From positions 496,001-560,000 of the forward strand of contig WNYE01000005.1 in assembly GCA_021396245.1 (NCBI GenBank): a stretch of 64,000 nt of DNA, given 5' to 3'. A model generated the notes under the pieces. That model saw nothing but the letters and a program-made list of their open reading frames with translations, had not been told where the DNA came from and did no database searches. Made by a program: the position numbers and the translations under genes. Shown one piece after another: positions 46,981-56,203 of the stretch; position 1 is the stretch's first letter, and the number at the start of each line of letters is the position of its first letter. This DNA comes from Sporothrix humicola (taxonomy: Eukaryota > Ascomycota > Sordariomycetes > Ophiostomatales > Ophiostomataceae).

Positions 46981-49008
46981 ATGGCGACCATTAACGACTG
47001 CATTCAAAACCAGCGCACCAAGGGCATCCTTGCGTCGCCCACGGATGCCAATGCCTCGGACTCGGCCGTCACCACCCACGGCCCTTACTCACCGGCCGCG
47101 ACTGCTTCGGCCTCGACCACGCCGTCGACGATGCAGATTGCCCTGCAAAACAACACCACCTCCACCACCCTGTACGCCTATGTCACGGGCCTCGACCTCA
47201 ACAAGAACAACGCCGTGTGGATGCTCCAGAGCGACGGCAGCACCGGCTACTACCCGGCCAACCCTTCGGCCGACCAGTCTCCTCTAACTGCAAACGTATC
47301 CATCCCGGTCGGCGGCCCCGGCAGCGTCAAGACTGTCACCATCCCGCAGCTGGCTGGTGCTCGCATCTGGTACTGCCAGGATGCCGAGCTGACCTTCAAG
47401 CTCAACATGGGCGCCAACGGCCCCGGCCTGGTCGAGCCTTCGGTCACCAACACATCCGACCCCAACTACAAGCTGCGCTGGGACTTTTGCGAGTTCACCT
47501 TCAACTCGTACGAGCTCTTTGCCAACATCACCTACGTGGACTTTGTCAGCATCCCCGTCGCTCTGCAGCTGACGTCGACGGACAGCACCCCCACACAGAC
47601 TGTCCAGGGCATGCCCTCCAACGGCCTGGATACCGTCTGCGAGGCACTACAGGCACAGCAAAAGGTGGACTGCGCGGGCTGGGACCAGCTGGTCGTGCAG
47701 ATCAGCTCGTCGTCGGCCGGTACCAGCTTCCTGCGCGCCCTGTCGCCCAACAACGGCCTCGTCATGAACAACACGCTGTTCCCCAACTACTATGACGCCT
47801 ACGTCGACCAGGTCTGGTCGCAGTACGCCACAACGCCGATCACCGTCGACACCCAGGCTCAGTGGGGCACCGTCTCTGGCCAGGTCGACAGCTCCGGCGG
47901 TCTGACATTCTCCGGTGTCGGCACGTTCCCCAAGCCGAGCACGGCCGACATTTTCTCGTGCAGCACGGGCGCTTTCGCCGCCTACGCCAACAACACGGAC
48001 GAGATGGGCAACCTGACTGCTCGTCTGTCGGCCGCCCTCAACCGCTCGACGCTGCTTGCCTCCGCCAGCCAGCCCGACGGCGTCACCTCGGCCTCGGCCT
48101 ACTACCAGACGGCCATCACCAACCACTACGCGCGCATTGTGCACGCTGCCAACCTGGACGGCCGCGGCTACGCCTTCCCCTACGACGACGTCGCCCCCAA
48201 CGGCGGCGATGACCAGTCTGGTGCCGTCTCGAGCGGTGCTCCCAAGGTCCTGACCGTCTACATTGGCGGCGGCGGCGCCAGCGGTGCCGCTTCGGCGTCG
48301 AGCTCCTCGCGCTCGACGCCCATCCAGCTGCGCGACATGGCCCGCCGTGGCCGTCAGCTCGTCGGTGGCCGCCGCCACTTCCGCCGCTCGCTGCCCTCGC
48401 CGCCTCCGGAGATGGCTCCCACCACCATGGCTCCCTTCCTCAACCTGGCCGCCGTGGACGTCAACGTCGATGAGAAGATGCTTCTGCAGGCTCGCGACCG
48501 CGCTGCCGAGAACATGGACTTGGAGAAGGGCCAGCAGCAGCTGATGGCCGCCTCCACCAAGGGCCTTGCACCTCTACCTGAGTCATCTACTCCGGACCTG
48601 TCCAAGCGCTTCGCTCTCCTGCTGCACCAGGCTCTGGTCTACCTCTGGGCCGCCATCTGCGGCATGGCCCGCTCGGCCTGGGCGCTCGTGCCCCGCCGCA
48701 TCGCCCAGCCCGTCGGCGCTTTCTGCACACGCGTCGCCTCGTCGCCGGCCGTCACTGCCGCCTCGGCCAGCGTCTCGTCCTTTGTGTCGTCCGTCGTCAA
48801 GTCGGCCGCCGCATCGGCCGTCGCCGCCATGCTGATCCGCCCGCTGGTCGTGCGCGCCGTGCTCACCGCCGCTGTCCTGCTCGTGACCTATGCGGCCACC
48901 GCTGGCAGCGCTGCCGGCGCCTCGCCCATGGTGGCCTCGGCAGTGGCCACGATGACCGGCTGGATGGAGGAGCTGACCGGCAGCCAGGCCGCTCCTCTCC
49001 TGGAGTAG
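46981..49008 (+). CDS. GH64 beta-1,3-glucanase with long hydrophobic C-terminal extension
   Basis: A single exon of 675 residues. Residues 50-430 or so match fungal GH64 (laminaripentaose-producing type, thaumatin-like fold): LYAYVTGLDLNKNNAVWMLQ, TVTIPQLAGARIWY, VEPSVTNTSDPNY, CEFTFN and NITYVDFVSIP. E171 and D187 are 16 residues apart, the same spacing as the catalytic pair reported for the Streptomyces matensis enzyme (E154, D170), so they are the likely catalytic residues. The expected reaction is cleavage of beta-1,3-glucan to oligosaccharides. Unusual points: the N-terminus (MATINDCIQNQRTKG...) has no visible signal peptide, and a 245-residue extension follows the catalytic part, with hydrophobic stretches at about 544-562 and 621-643. 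The first ATG of the open frame was used; a missed upstream exon carrying a signal peptide is possible. Confidence 0.9.
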   Translation: MATINDCIQNQRTKGILASPTDANASDSAVTTHGPYSPAATASASTTPSTMQIALQNNTTSTTLYAYVTGLDLNKNNAVWMLQSDGSTGYYPANPSADQSPLTANVSIPVGGPGSVKTVTIPQLAGARIWYCQDAELTFKLNMGANGPGLVEPSVTNTSDPNYKLRWDFCEFTFNSYELFANITYVDFVSIPVALQLTSTDSTPTQTVQGMPSNGLDTVCEALQAQQKVDCAGWDQLVVQISSSSAGTSFLRALSPNNGLVMNNTLFPNYYDAYVDQVWSQYATTPITVDTQAQWGTVSGQVDSSGGLTFSGVGTFPKPSTADIFSCSTGAFAAYANNTDEMGNLTARLSAALNRSTLLASASQPDGVTSASAYYQTAITNHYARIVHAANLDGRGYAFPYDDVAPNGGDDQSGAVSSGAPKVLTVYIGGGGASGAASASSSSRSTPIQLRDMARRGRQLVGGRRHFRRSLPSPPPEMAPTTMAPFLNLAAVDVNVDEKMLLQARDRAAENMDLEKGQQQLMAASTKGLAPLPESSTPDLSKRFALLLHQALVYLWAAICGMARSAWALVPRRIAQPVGAFCTRVASSPAVTAASASVSSFVSSVVKSAAASAVAAMLIRPLVVRAVLTAAVLLVTYAATAGSAAGASPMVASAVATMTGWMEELTGSQAAPLLE

Positions 49009-49671
49009 ATACTTTCTCTCCAACACAACCCCCACTCACATCACAAGGCACCGCTTCACCAACAATATCCCCCTCACCACTTCACTACTAGCCTCAAACT
49101 CCGCAGTCCTCTCCCATCACCCAACAACCCCCCAACTTCACTTCTTCTGCACATATTTTACAACCACACTTTTTTTTACAACACTTCGTTGGCACTTTGA
49201 AGCTAGGACTGGTCCTTGGTTTTTCGATCTGCCCCCTCTTGAACATACTTTTTTTCATTGTCATTCACTGTATATAGTTTACGACACTCCCATTTTTCAT
49301 GTCCTTTTCCTTTTTGTCTACACATTTTTCTCCATTCAGCGGCGTTAATAATCTCTCGGGCAAAGATCCCTATTTGTTTGTTTACTTTTTGTTTCTACGC
49401 TACATATTTGACCAACAAAAGATTGGATCAATACAAAAATACAAAACATTATAAAAAATACTTAACTCATTTCTTCTGCTTGTGATCTCAATTGTTCGAG
49501 CACCTTATAGATAGTTTAGATAGAACACAAATCAAAGCACACCAATCAATCAAAACAATATGTCCAGTGTAGTTTACAATGTTTTTGGTATCGTATTGAA
49601 TTATTTCTATATCATACAAATTTTACATTATCATCGTACACAGTGCCTGTTTGGCAACATTCTTTTGTGCC
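49009..49671. other. Convergent 3' region between the GH64 and Vps72 genes
   Basis: About 660 bp, C/T-rich at first and then AT-rich from 49430, with no coding signal. It should hold the 3' UTRs and poly(A) sites of both genes. Confidence 0.5.
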
Positions 49672-52600
49672 TTATGTAGTCGTAGCTGGCGCTGCTTCGC
49701 CTTCTGTGGGTGGAGCAGTTGCTTCCGGCACAGCATCTGGCGCCTGAGCAGCAGCAGTCTCTCCGGCTGGAGCGGGGGCAACCTCCTTCTGAACAGGCGC
49801 CACTGGAGGAGGAGCAGAAACAGGGGCTGCAGGAGCTGTAGGAGCCACAGTAGCGGCGGGTGCAGCAGGAGGTGCAGGCGCCAAAGGAACTGGTGCAGGA
49901 GCATCAGCCTTGGCAGGAGCGGGTGCGATTGCAGCTACAGGCGCGGCGGGTGCAGGCGTGGCAGATGCAATTGCTGGGGGAGCAGGGGCGATCGGGGCAG
50001 GAGTCGCAGTTGCAGCAGCTTGAGCAGCAGGAGCCGCTGGGGCGGCTGCGACTGGTGCTGGGGCAACTGGCGCGCTTGCCTGGTCTACCATGGTGACTTC
50101 CGGAACTGTGACAGGTGCTGCAGTCGGAGTAGAGACCGTAGGAGCAAAAGCAGGACCAGGAGCAACAGCAGTTGCTGCAGGTGTCTCTGCCGGCTTGCCT
50201 TCTCCCGGCTTGTCGGCAGGCGCACCTTCTTTCGCTTCTTTTGGCGCATCTCCCTCTTTTGTCTCTCCGTCCTTCTTTTCGCCTTCTTTTTGTTCGCCCT
50301 CCTTCTTCTCGTCCTCTTTCTTTTCCTCTTCTGCTGGCTTCGGTGCCCTTGGCTTCAGCTGTGTCGGGTCGACAAAACCATCCGGCACACCCTTGGCTGC
50401 CGGAATGGCCGTATTGCCCGGTCCCACCCAGGCACCGACCAGCTGACTCCACTGCATCTCGCCCTTGACCAGCTTGCGGATCTGCTTGTAGGCAAAAGCA
50501 TTGTAGAACGGAAGACCCGTCTCGACATCGCGGTACCGCGCCGGGTGGCCCGTGATGAAGCACACGGGAGCGTGCGAGGGCTTGGCAATCTTGGCCATGC
50601 GACGGCCAAACAAGATCTGCATCTGCACCTGCTTGTCCTCGACAGCGTCTTCGTCAAAGTTTTGCAGCACGATGCAGCTGCGCGTGATGCGAGCATCGGT
50701 GGGAGTGGCATCGGCGGCCGCGGCGACGCCGTCTGGGGCACCGTCTGCTAGTTTGCCTCCTTCTGTTGTTGTAGCTCCCTCGGCCGGTTTTGATGGATCA
50801 GCCGGCACAGAAGGAGCCCCCATAGAAGGAGCTGCTGCTTCTGTCGCCGGTGCTTCATCCTTGGCTGGTGCTTGGTCTGTAACCGACTTTGGCAAAGGAG
50901 GTGGTGGCATCGAGGAATCAACAGGCTTCGGTGCAGGTGTAGTGGGCGCAGCAGTGCTATCTGACGGCTGGGTCTCTACAGCAGGTTGTGCTGTTGGTGC
51001 AGCAGTTGTTGCCTCTGTTTGTGTATCCGGAGCCTTGGTCTGTTCGACAGGTTCTGATGGCTTCGAATCAGGCTCAGAGGCAGCGGCTGGTGCTCGTGCT
51101 GTTTCTGTTGATGATGCTTCGGCCGTCGGCGTTTCAGTCGATGTAGGAGGCTGTTCTGGGGCTGCTCCTGGTGCGATAGTCTCAGCCGTGGATGCAGGTG
51201 CCTTTGGTGAAGCTGACTTCTCCTCGGGGATAGTAGTAAGTGGCGCCTTGACGGCTACTGGTGGAGTAGAAGTCGACGGAGGCGCTGTTTCGGGCACCTT
51301 TTGTTGTTCCACGTCGGAGGAGCTAGTCGTAATTTCAACTGTAGCTTCAGTTGTAGTTGAAGGGGCAGCTATTGGTTCTATTGTTGTCTCTTCTGCAGAG
51401 GCTGGCGGTGCATCTGTCATAGCCACCTCTGCGTTTTCAGTGGAAACCGGTGCCTCCGCAGATGGTGCATCCGTCGATGGTGCCTCTGGAGCTGGTGCAG
51501 TCGTTGCCGGAGCGTCAGTCATCGCGACATCTGCTGCGTCTGCTGCGGCACTTTCTGCAGTTGCAGGTTTGGAAGCATCATCAGCTGCCGACGCACCGGC
51601 AGCAGTGTTGGTGGCAGATGTTGCTGGCCGTGGAGGAAGGCCGATGGGGTGGAAGGTAGCCTCGGAGTAGGTAGAATCAGCTGCAGCAGTATCTGTGTTG
51701 GCGGCCCCAGGAGCAGCGTCCGCCTGAGGCTGGGCGGTTTGTGCATCTGTCGATGGTACTGGTGGTGCATCTTTTGCTCCTTCTGTACCTTCTGCACCCT
51801 CTTGTGGCTTGGCTTCTGGCGCCTTGCCATCTGCACCTTCCTTTTTCATCTCGCCCTCTTTTGGAGGTCCGCCTTTTGGTGCTTCTCCCTCCTTTGGTGC
51901 CTCCCCCTCTTTGGGCAGTGCCTCGCCCTTTTCTTTAGCTTCCTTCTCGGCTGCCGCGGCTGCCTTCTCCGCTGCCGTCAGACGTTTTTTCCGCGGTGTC
52001 TTTTCCTCCATGGCTACCATCCGGCCGACGTGCGACTGCAGCAGTCCTTCGCCCGTCAGCTCCACAATGCCGCTCCAAAACGTGACCACAGGTCCCTCCA
52101 GCGTCCGGTTGTACATGGCCGCCAGCTTGGCCGCCCGCTCTGCCTCGCGCTGCTTCTCGGCCTCCTCCCACGTGTTGAGACTCCGTGCATTCGCCTCTTC
52201 GACGATCGCGGCCTCGGCTAGCCTTTGTTCCTGGGTCAGGGGCGGCTTCTTGTTGGCCTCGTCGCGTGCCGCCTTCTTCGCCATGATCGCCAGCTGCCGT
52301 TCGCGCCGCTGTTCACGCACGGCCATTTGCTGGTAGAGCTGCTCCTTGCTGGTGCGCGTTGTGGCACGCGACGAGGCACGCACGGGCATGTCGGCGGCCG
52401 TTGGCAGCCAGCTGGCGCGCTCGCTCTTTTTCTTTTTGCGCGGCGGGGGTTGTGTGGGCTGTGCCGATATAAAGCTGGGGGTCGGTGTGCCTGACTGAGG
52501 TGTTGATCCGCCTGACGCAGACGCCGGTGCTCGTCTCCGTCCAGGGCCTGGCCTGGCGTTCTCGTCGATTCTGACTTTCTTGCGGAACCGCGCGGGGATG

Positions 52601-53223
52601 GCTGCCTGGGCCTTGCGTTTGCGCGCGGCATTGCGCTTCTCGCGCTCTTTGCGTTCCAGCTCGCGCTCGCCGGCCAGATCGTCGTTGTCGGCGGCGCCCT
52701 CCTGGTCGTCCTCGTCGTCGTCGCTCGTGTCCATATTGTCGTCATCGTCGGCTGCGTCTGTATCGCGGCGGCGTTTCGAAGAACGCTTCTTTGAGGATGT
52801 GCTTTTCTTGTCGTCGTTTTCGTTTTCGTCTCCGTCGTCGTCTCCATCCTCGTCATCATCGTCGCCTTCGTCGCTGCCCTCCTGGTCCTCGTCCAGCGAC
52901 CAGCCGGCATCCTCGCCGTCTTCGGCAAAGAGCAGCTCCAAATCGTCGTCCTTGTCGGCTTCGGCAAGCTCTCCAGTCGATGCAGCCACGCTCGCAATCA
53001 GGCTCTTCATGCGATTGCCCGCTGTTACGCGCCTGGCGCGTCCTGTGGCGAGCCATTCGATCTTTTTGGGCGGAGAACTTTTCGAAGTGGCAGCATCATC
53101 GCCTGAATCGGAGAGGTCGGAAAGGTCTGAAGGAGAAGCTGGAGGGGCTGTCGTGTCGACGTTGTCTGCATTTGCGTCGGCATTGGCATTGGCAATGGCC
53201 ACGCCGTCTTCTTCGGTCGCCAT
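49672..53223 (-). CDS. swc2: Vps72/YL1 (Swc2) subunit of the SWR1 chromatin remodeller
   Basis: A single exon of 1183 residues. The open frame goes on upstream to a GTG at 53502, but the first ATG at 53223 gives the expected start. The YL1 domain covers about residues 55-390: GRARRVTAGNRMKSL, LELLFAEDGEDAGWSLDED, then acidic and basic tracts and ARFRKKVRID. The YL1_C domain is at about 880-935 (CFITGHPARYRDVETGLPFYN and AYKQIRKLVKGEMQWS). In yeast, Swc2 binds H2A.Z-H2B and guides its deposition by SWR1. Yeast Swc2 has 795 residues; here about 470 residues rich in A, T, P, S and E separate the two domains, and an A/P/K/E-rich tail of about 245 residues follows YL1_C. These parts look disordered but are open in frame throughout, so they appear to be translated. 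Confidence 0.92.
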   Translation of the reverse strand: MATEEDGVAIANANADANADNVDTTAPPASPSDLSDLSDSGDDAATSKSSPPKKIEWLATGRARRVTAGNRMKSLIASVAASTGELAEADKDDDLELLFAEDGEDAGWSLDEDQEGSDEGDDDDEDGDDDGDENENDDKKSTSSKKRSSKRRRDTDAADDDDNMDTSDDDEDDQEGAADNDDLAGERELERKEREKRNAARKRKAQAAIPARFRKKVRIDENARPGPGRRRAPASASGGSTPQSGTPTPSFISAQPTQPPPRKKKKSERASWLPTAADMPVRASSRATTRTSKEQLYQQMAVREQRRERQLAIMAKKAARDEANKKPPLTQEQRLAEAAIVEEANARSLNTWEEAEKQREAERAAKLAAMYNRTLEGPVVTFWSGIVELTGEGLLQSHVGRMVAMEEKTPRKKRLTAAEKAAAAAEKEAKEKGEALPKEGEAPKEGEAPKGGPPKEGEMKKEGADGKAPEAKPQEGAEGTEGAKDAPPVPSTDAQTAQPQADAAPGAANTDTAAADSTYSEATFHPIGLPPRPATSATNTAAGASAADDASKPATAESAAADAADVAMTDAPATTAPAPEAPSTDAPSAEAPVSTENAEVAMTDAPPASAEETTIEPIAAPSTTTEATVEITTSSSDVEQQKVPETAPPSTSTPPVAVKAPLTTIPEEKSASPKAPASTAETIAPGAAPEQPPTSTETPTAEASSTETARAPAAASEPDSKPSEPVEQTKAPDTQTEATTAAPTAQPAVETQPSDSTAAPTTPAPKPVDSSMPPPPLPKSVTDQAPAKDEAPATEAAAPSMGAPSVPADPSKPAEGATTTEGGKLADGAPDGVAAAADATPTDARITRSCIVLQNFDEDAVEDKQVQMQILFGRRMAKIAKPSHAPVCFITGHPARYRDVETGLPFYNAFAYKQIRKLVKGEMQWSQLVGAWVGPGNTAIPAAKGVPDGFVDPTQLKPRAPKPAEEEKKEDEKKEGEQKEGEKKDGETKEGDAPKEAKEGAPADKPGEGKPAETPAATAVAPGPAFAPTVSTPTAAPVTVPEVTMVDQASAPVAPAPVAAAPAAPAAQAAATATPAPIAPAPPAIASATPAPAAPVAAIAPAPAKADAPAPVPLAPAPPAAPAATVAPTAPAAPVSAPPPVAPVQKEVAPAPAGETAAAQAPDAVPEATAPPTEGEAAPATTT

Positions 53224-54089
53224 CGTCCGTTGTCCCCCGTTGTGGGTGGTCGTGGTCGAGGTCGTGTGATGGTGATGGGGACCAGGTTGATGTGTTGTGT
53301 TGAGGGAAGATTGAAGCTGTCTCCCTTGTTTTTGGTGTCGAAAAAAGTTTAAACCCCCTGTAACGGTGCTGCGTCGCGTCTGGGCGTGACTGCTGAAAGC
53401 CGAAAATTTTGGGGTAGGAGCGCCCCGGCGCTCCTTGCCTTGTGCCTTCCTTATCTTATCGCGCCTACAGGCGCGGGCTGCAGCCTGGTTCCTGGTTGGC
53501 ACGCGTTTGCCACCATGAATCTGGCTTTAGCGCATTCTTAGTGAATTACAGCGCTGAAGCGCTAAATGGACAGCGATTACAGTGAACATCAACATGAGAG
53601 CATTTATCATGTCTTTATGAATTTACATTCGAGGGTCGTGTTTCTTCTACCCTATGGTGTCGCTATGTGCAGCCTGATCAAACGCAATATACAAGTATCA
53701 GAAAGGCAGGGGTAACAAGAGAAGGCTGGAGACATAAGAATAATGATAAAACGATGACAGACAAACAAAAGACTATAGAAAATAGAAGACAAAAGACAAA
53801 GGACGAGAAAACAAAAGGCCAAACACCGCCTGACGCCTGAAAGCATTCTATTCCTAATGTGGATATTGTGGAAGTTGTGATATAAGTGATAAAGTGAAGT
53901 TGTGTGTTGTTTGGTATTCGGTATGGTTGCTTGCTCATGGCTGATTGCCTGCTTCTGCTGCGCCGTCATGGTTCCTTAATGCTATGTGATATATGAATAA
54001 AAGAAGAGATAAAACGCCGGCAAAGAAAAAGCAAGAAGAAGAAGAAGAGGAAAAGAAAGAGATAGGAAAGGATGTGTAATGAGACGCCC
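53224..54089 (-). promoter_or_regulatory. Promoter of the Vps72 gene and 3' flank of atg15
   Basis: This 866-bp spacer lies between two - strand genes. The part next to 53223 holds the Vps72 leader and promoter (the in-frame open stretch there is not called as coding because it lacks an ATG). The part from about 53650 to 54080 is A-rich on the + strand and probably contains the atg15 3' UTR. Confidence 0.5.
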
Positions 54090-56203
54090 CTACAGCTCGT
54101 TTGTAACGTCCCACTCTCTGCAGTAGCCGAACCAGCTCCTGTGCCGGCAGTGCTGCTTAGACGTGGGCGGCTTTGAGGTGGATGCTGGCGGCGGACGGAC
54201 AAGCGGCGTGGTCGGTGCCGTTGGCGGCTTCGTGATAGTGTTTGTCACAGACGACGACGTTGTCGTGGCCGGCACCTCATCCCAGCAGCCCCAGAAACGG
54301 CCAGGAACAGAACACGTCGTGGTGGTTGTGGTCGTTTCTGTTTCTATTTCTGTCTCGGTCTCTGTTGGTACGGGCTTCTTGCGCGGCGACGTCTTTGTGG
54401 TCGTCGGCTCAGACGTAGGCTCCGAGGGTTTTGCGGGTGTAGAGATGGAAGTGGACGTCGATGTCGACGTCGATCCCGTCTCGGTCTCGTCCAGACAGCC
54501 CCAGAAACGGCCGGGCGTCTCACATGTCGTCGTTGTCGTCGTCGTGGTCGTCTTAGTCTTGGTCGTCGTTATTGACGTCGTTGTGATGGGCCGCGTCGTC
54601 GTGACACCGGTGGTTGTCGTCGTCTCATCCAAACAGCCCCACCAGCCGGGCGTCTTGCACGTCTGCGTGCGCGTCTTGGTCTTGGTCGATGTTGAGGACG
54701 TCGACGTGGGCGTGCTCTCGGTGCCGTTGCTCTCGTACATCTTCCAGTTGGCGCAGTCGCGGCACTCGGGCGTCGACCGACACACGGGCACCTCTTCGTA
54801 CGGCAGCAGTACGTCGTGGATCACGGTGCGGATCTTGTGCGTGCCCACGCCCACGCGCCAGCCCTTGTCGGCCACCACGTCGTACACGCACTCAAAGCCC
54901 GTGTGGCACGCCGATTCCAGTGCGTATCCGGCGTACGAGCATGAGGCCGTTGCGCCATTGCACGTGCCAATGTAGATGGGGTCGGCCGTGTGTCCGAAGT
55001 GGTAGGCACCCGTCAGCGTGCGTGTCTGCGGGAAATCGGGGTTGGCACCAGGCGGCACAGGGAGACCAAGACGACCAGCCGCCAGTGCTTCGGGCACGGC
55101 CTGGAACGTGACGACCGGCAGACCGTACGTCAGGCCCAGGAAAGACGTGACGGCGCCGCCGAGCGAGTGGCCCGTCAGCCAGATGTTGGAGTCTGGGTAC
55201 TCGGCCGAGACGTTGGCGTAGAGCTCGCGCGCCGCCATATAGTAGCGATTCTCGTCCTGCAACGCCTTGCGGACACAGGTGTTGTTGCATGTGTACGTGC
55301 CCGTCGCACAGTCGCAGACCTGGCGGTACGTCCACTGGCCCTGCTGCGCGCAGCAGCAGCTGAAAAATAGATTGTCATTCTCCTTGTCGTTGGTCGTCGT
55401 GCCCTCGCCGTCAAACACGGCCAGCGATGTGCCCTTCAAGCCGATAACAATAGTCGAGTTGGTCGCGTCGGCAAAGACGTGGCCGCGCAGGCCATCGCCC
55501 TCCCACCCGAAATCGGACGTGCGGTTAAAGTGCTCGCCAACCTCGTCCCAGTCCGGCTGTTTGGGCGTCTCGACGTAGGCGTTGGAGGCCATATACGCGA
55601 GGTTGAGAACTGTCGTCTTGTCCGTGATGTTGGGTGTCGGCACGTTGTCAACGGTCCAGGCGTCGGGCGAGAGCACGGTCACGTAGCCCTGTTCGCGGGC
55701 AAGGGCCACCATGGGATCGACAACAGACGGCCGCCGGTCAACTAGTCGTTGCAGAGGTTCCGGCTGACTTTTGGCGTAGAGAATTGGCAGCTGGTGCCGT
55801 TCGTAGCCGTCCTCGGCGGCCAGGTAGACTTCGGCATCGCGGTGGTGGATGTCGAGCTTGCGGTGCAGGTTTGGGTAACGATGTGTGCCGTGGTGGTAGA
55901 TATGTCGGAGGGTCTGGAGAGGGCAGGTTAGCGAATGTTTCTTGGGAGAGAATGCAATAAAACGGGGGCTCTCTGACATACAAATACGTGGTCTGCTGGC
56001 GCTGGTGGCTCGGGAGAGAGTGCCGGAACATGGCCGGCTGGTGGTAATGGCAGAACAAGCTGCTCAGAGGCCCTGCCGTCTGGTATCGAGGCTAGAGAGG
56101 TCGTCGAGAAGGCGAGGAAAGACAGCAGCACCTGGGCCGTCACACGGCCGGCCGATGTGCATCGTGGTTTTGACTTGCCGCGAGACGGATATTGTTGGGA
56201 CAT
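54090..56203 (-). CDS. atg15: Atg15, vacuolar lipase for autophagic body breakdown
   Basis: Exons 56203-55982 and 55913-54090 (68-bp intron, in phase between F74 and T75) give 681 residues. An N-terminal signal anchor lies at about 21-38 (VTAQVLLSFLAFSTTSLA). The family block TLRHIYHHGTHRYPNLHRKLD starts at the splice junction, confirming the intron. The lipase motif GHSLGG has its serine at S324; many cysteines and N-glycosylation sequons follow. Atg15 is a type II membrane glycoprotein carried through multivesicular bodies to the vacuole, where it lyses autophagic bodies by phospholipase activity. The tail from about 485 is Thr/Ser-rich and holds four Cys modules beginning at C493, C538, C608 and C663; three read C-x-x-PG-(R)FW/WW-GC-(L/W)DE, the last is degenerate. 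Start chosen as the ATG just before the anchor; the TTG-initiated extension to 56521 is rejected. Confidence 0.95.

Noticed and set aside
53224..53502. 93-residue N-terminal extension of Vps72
   Set aside because: The frame starts at GTG, with no ATG before 53223; the basic, His-rich reading is leader DNA.
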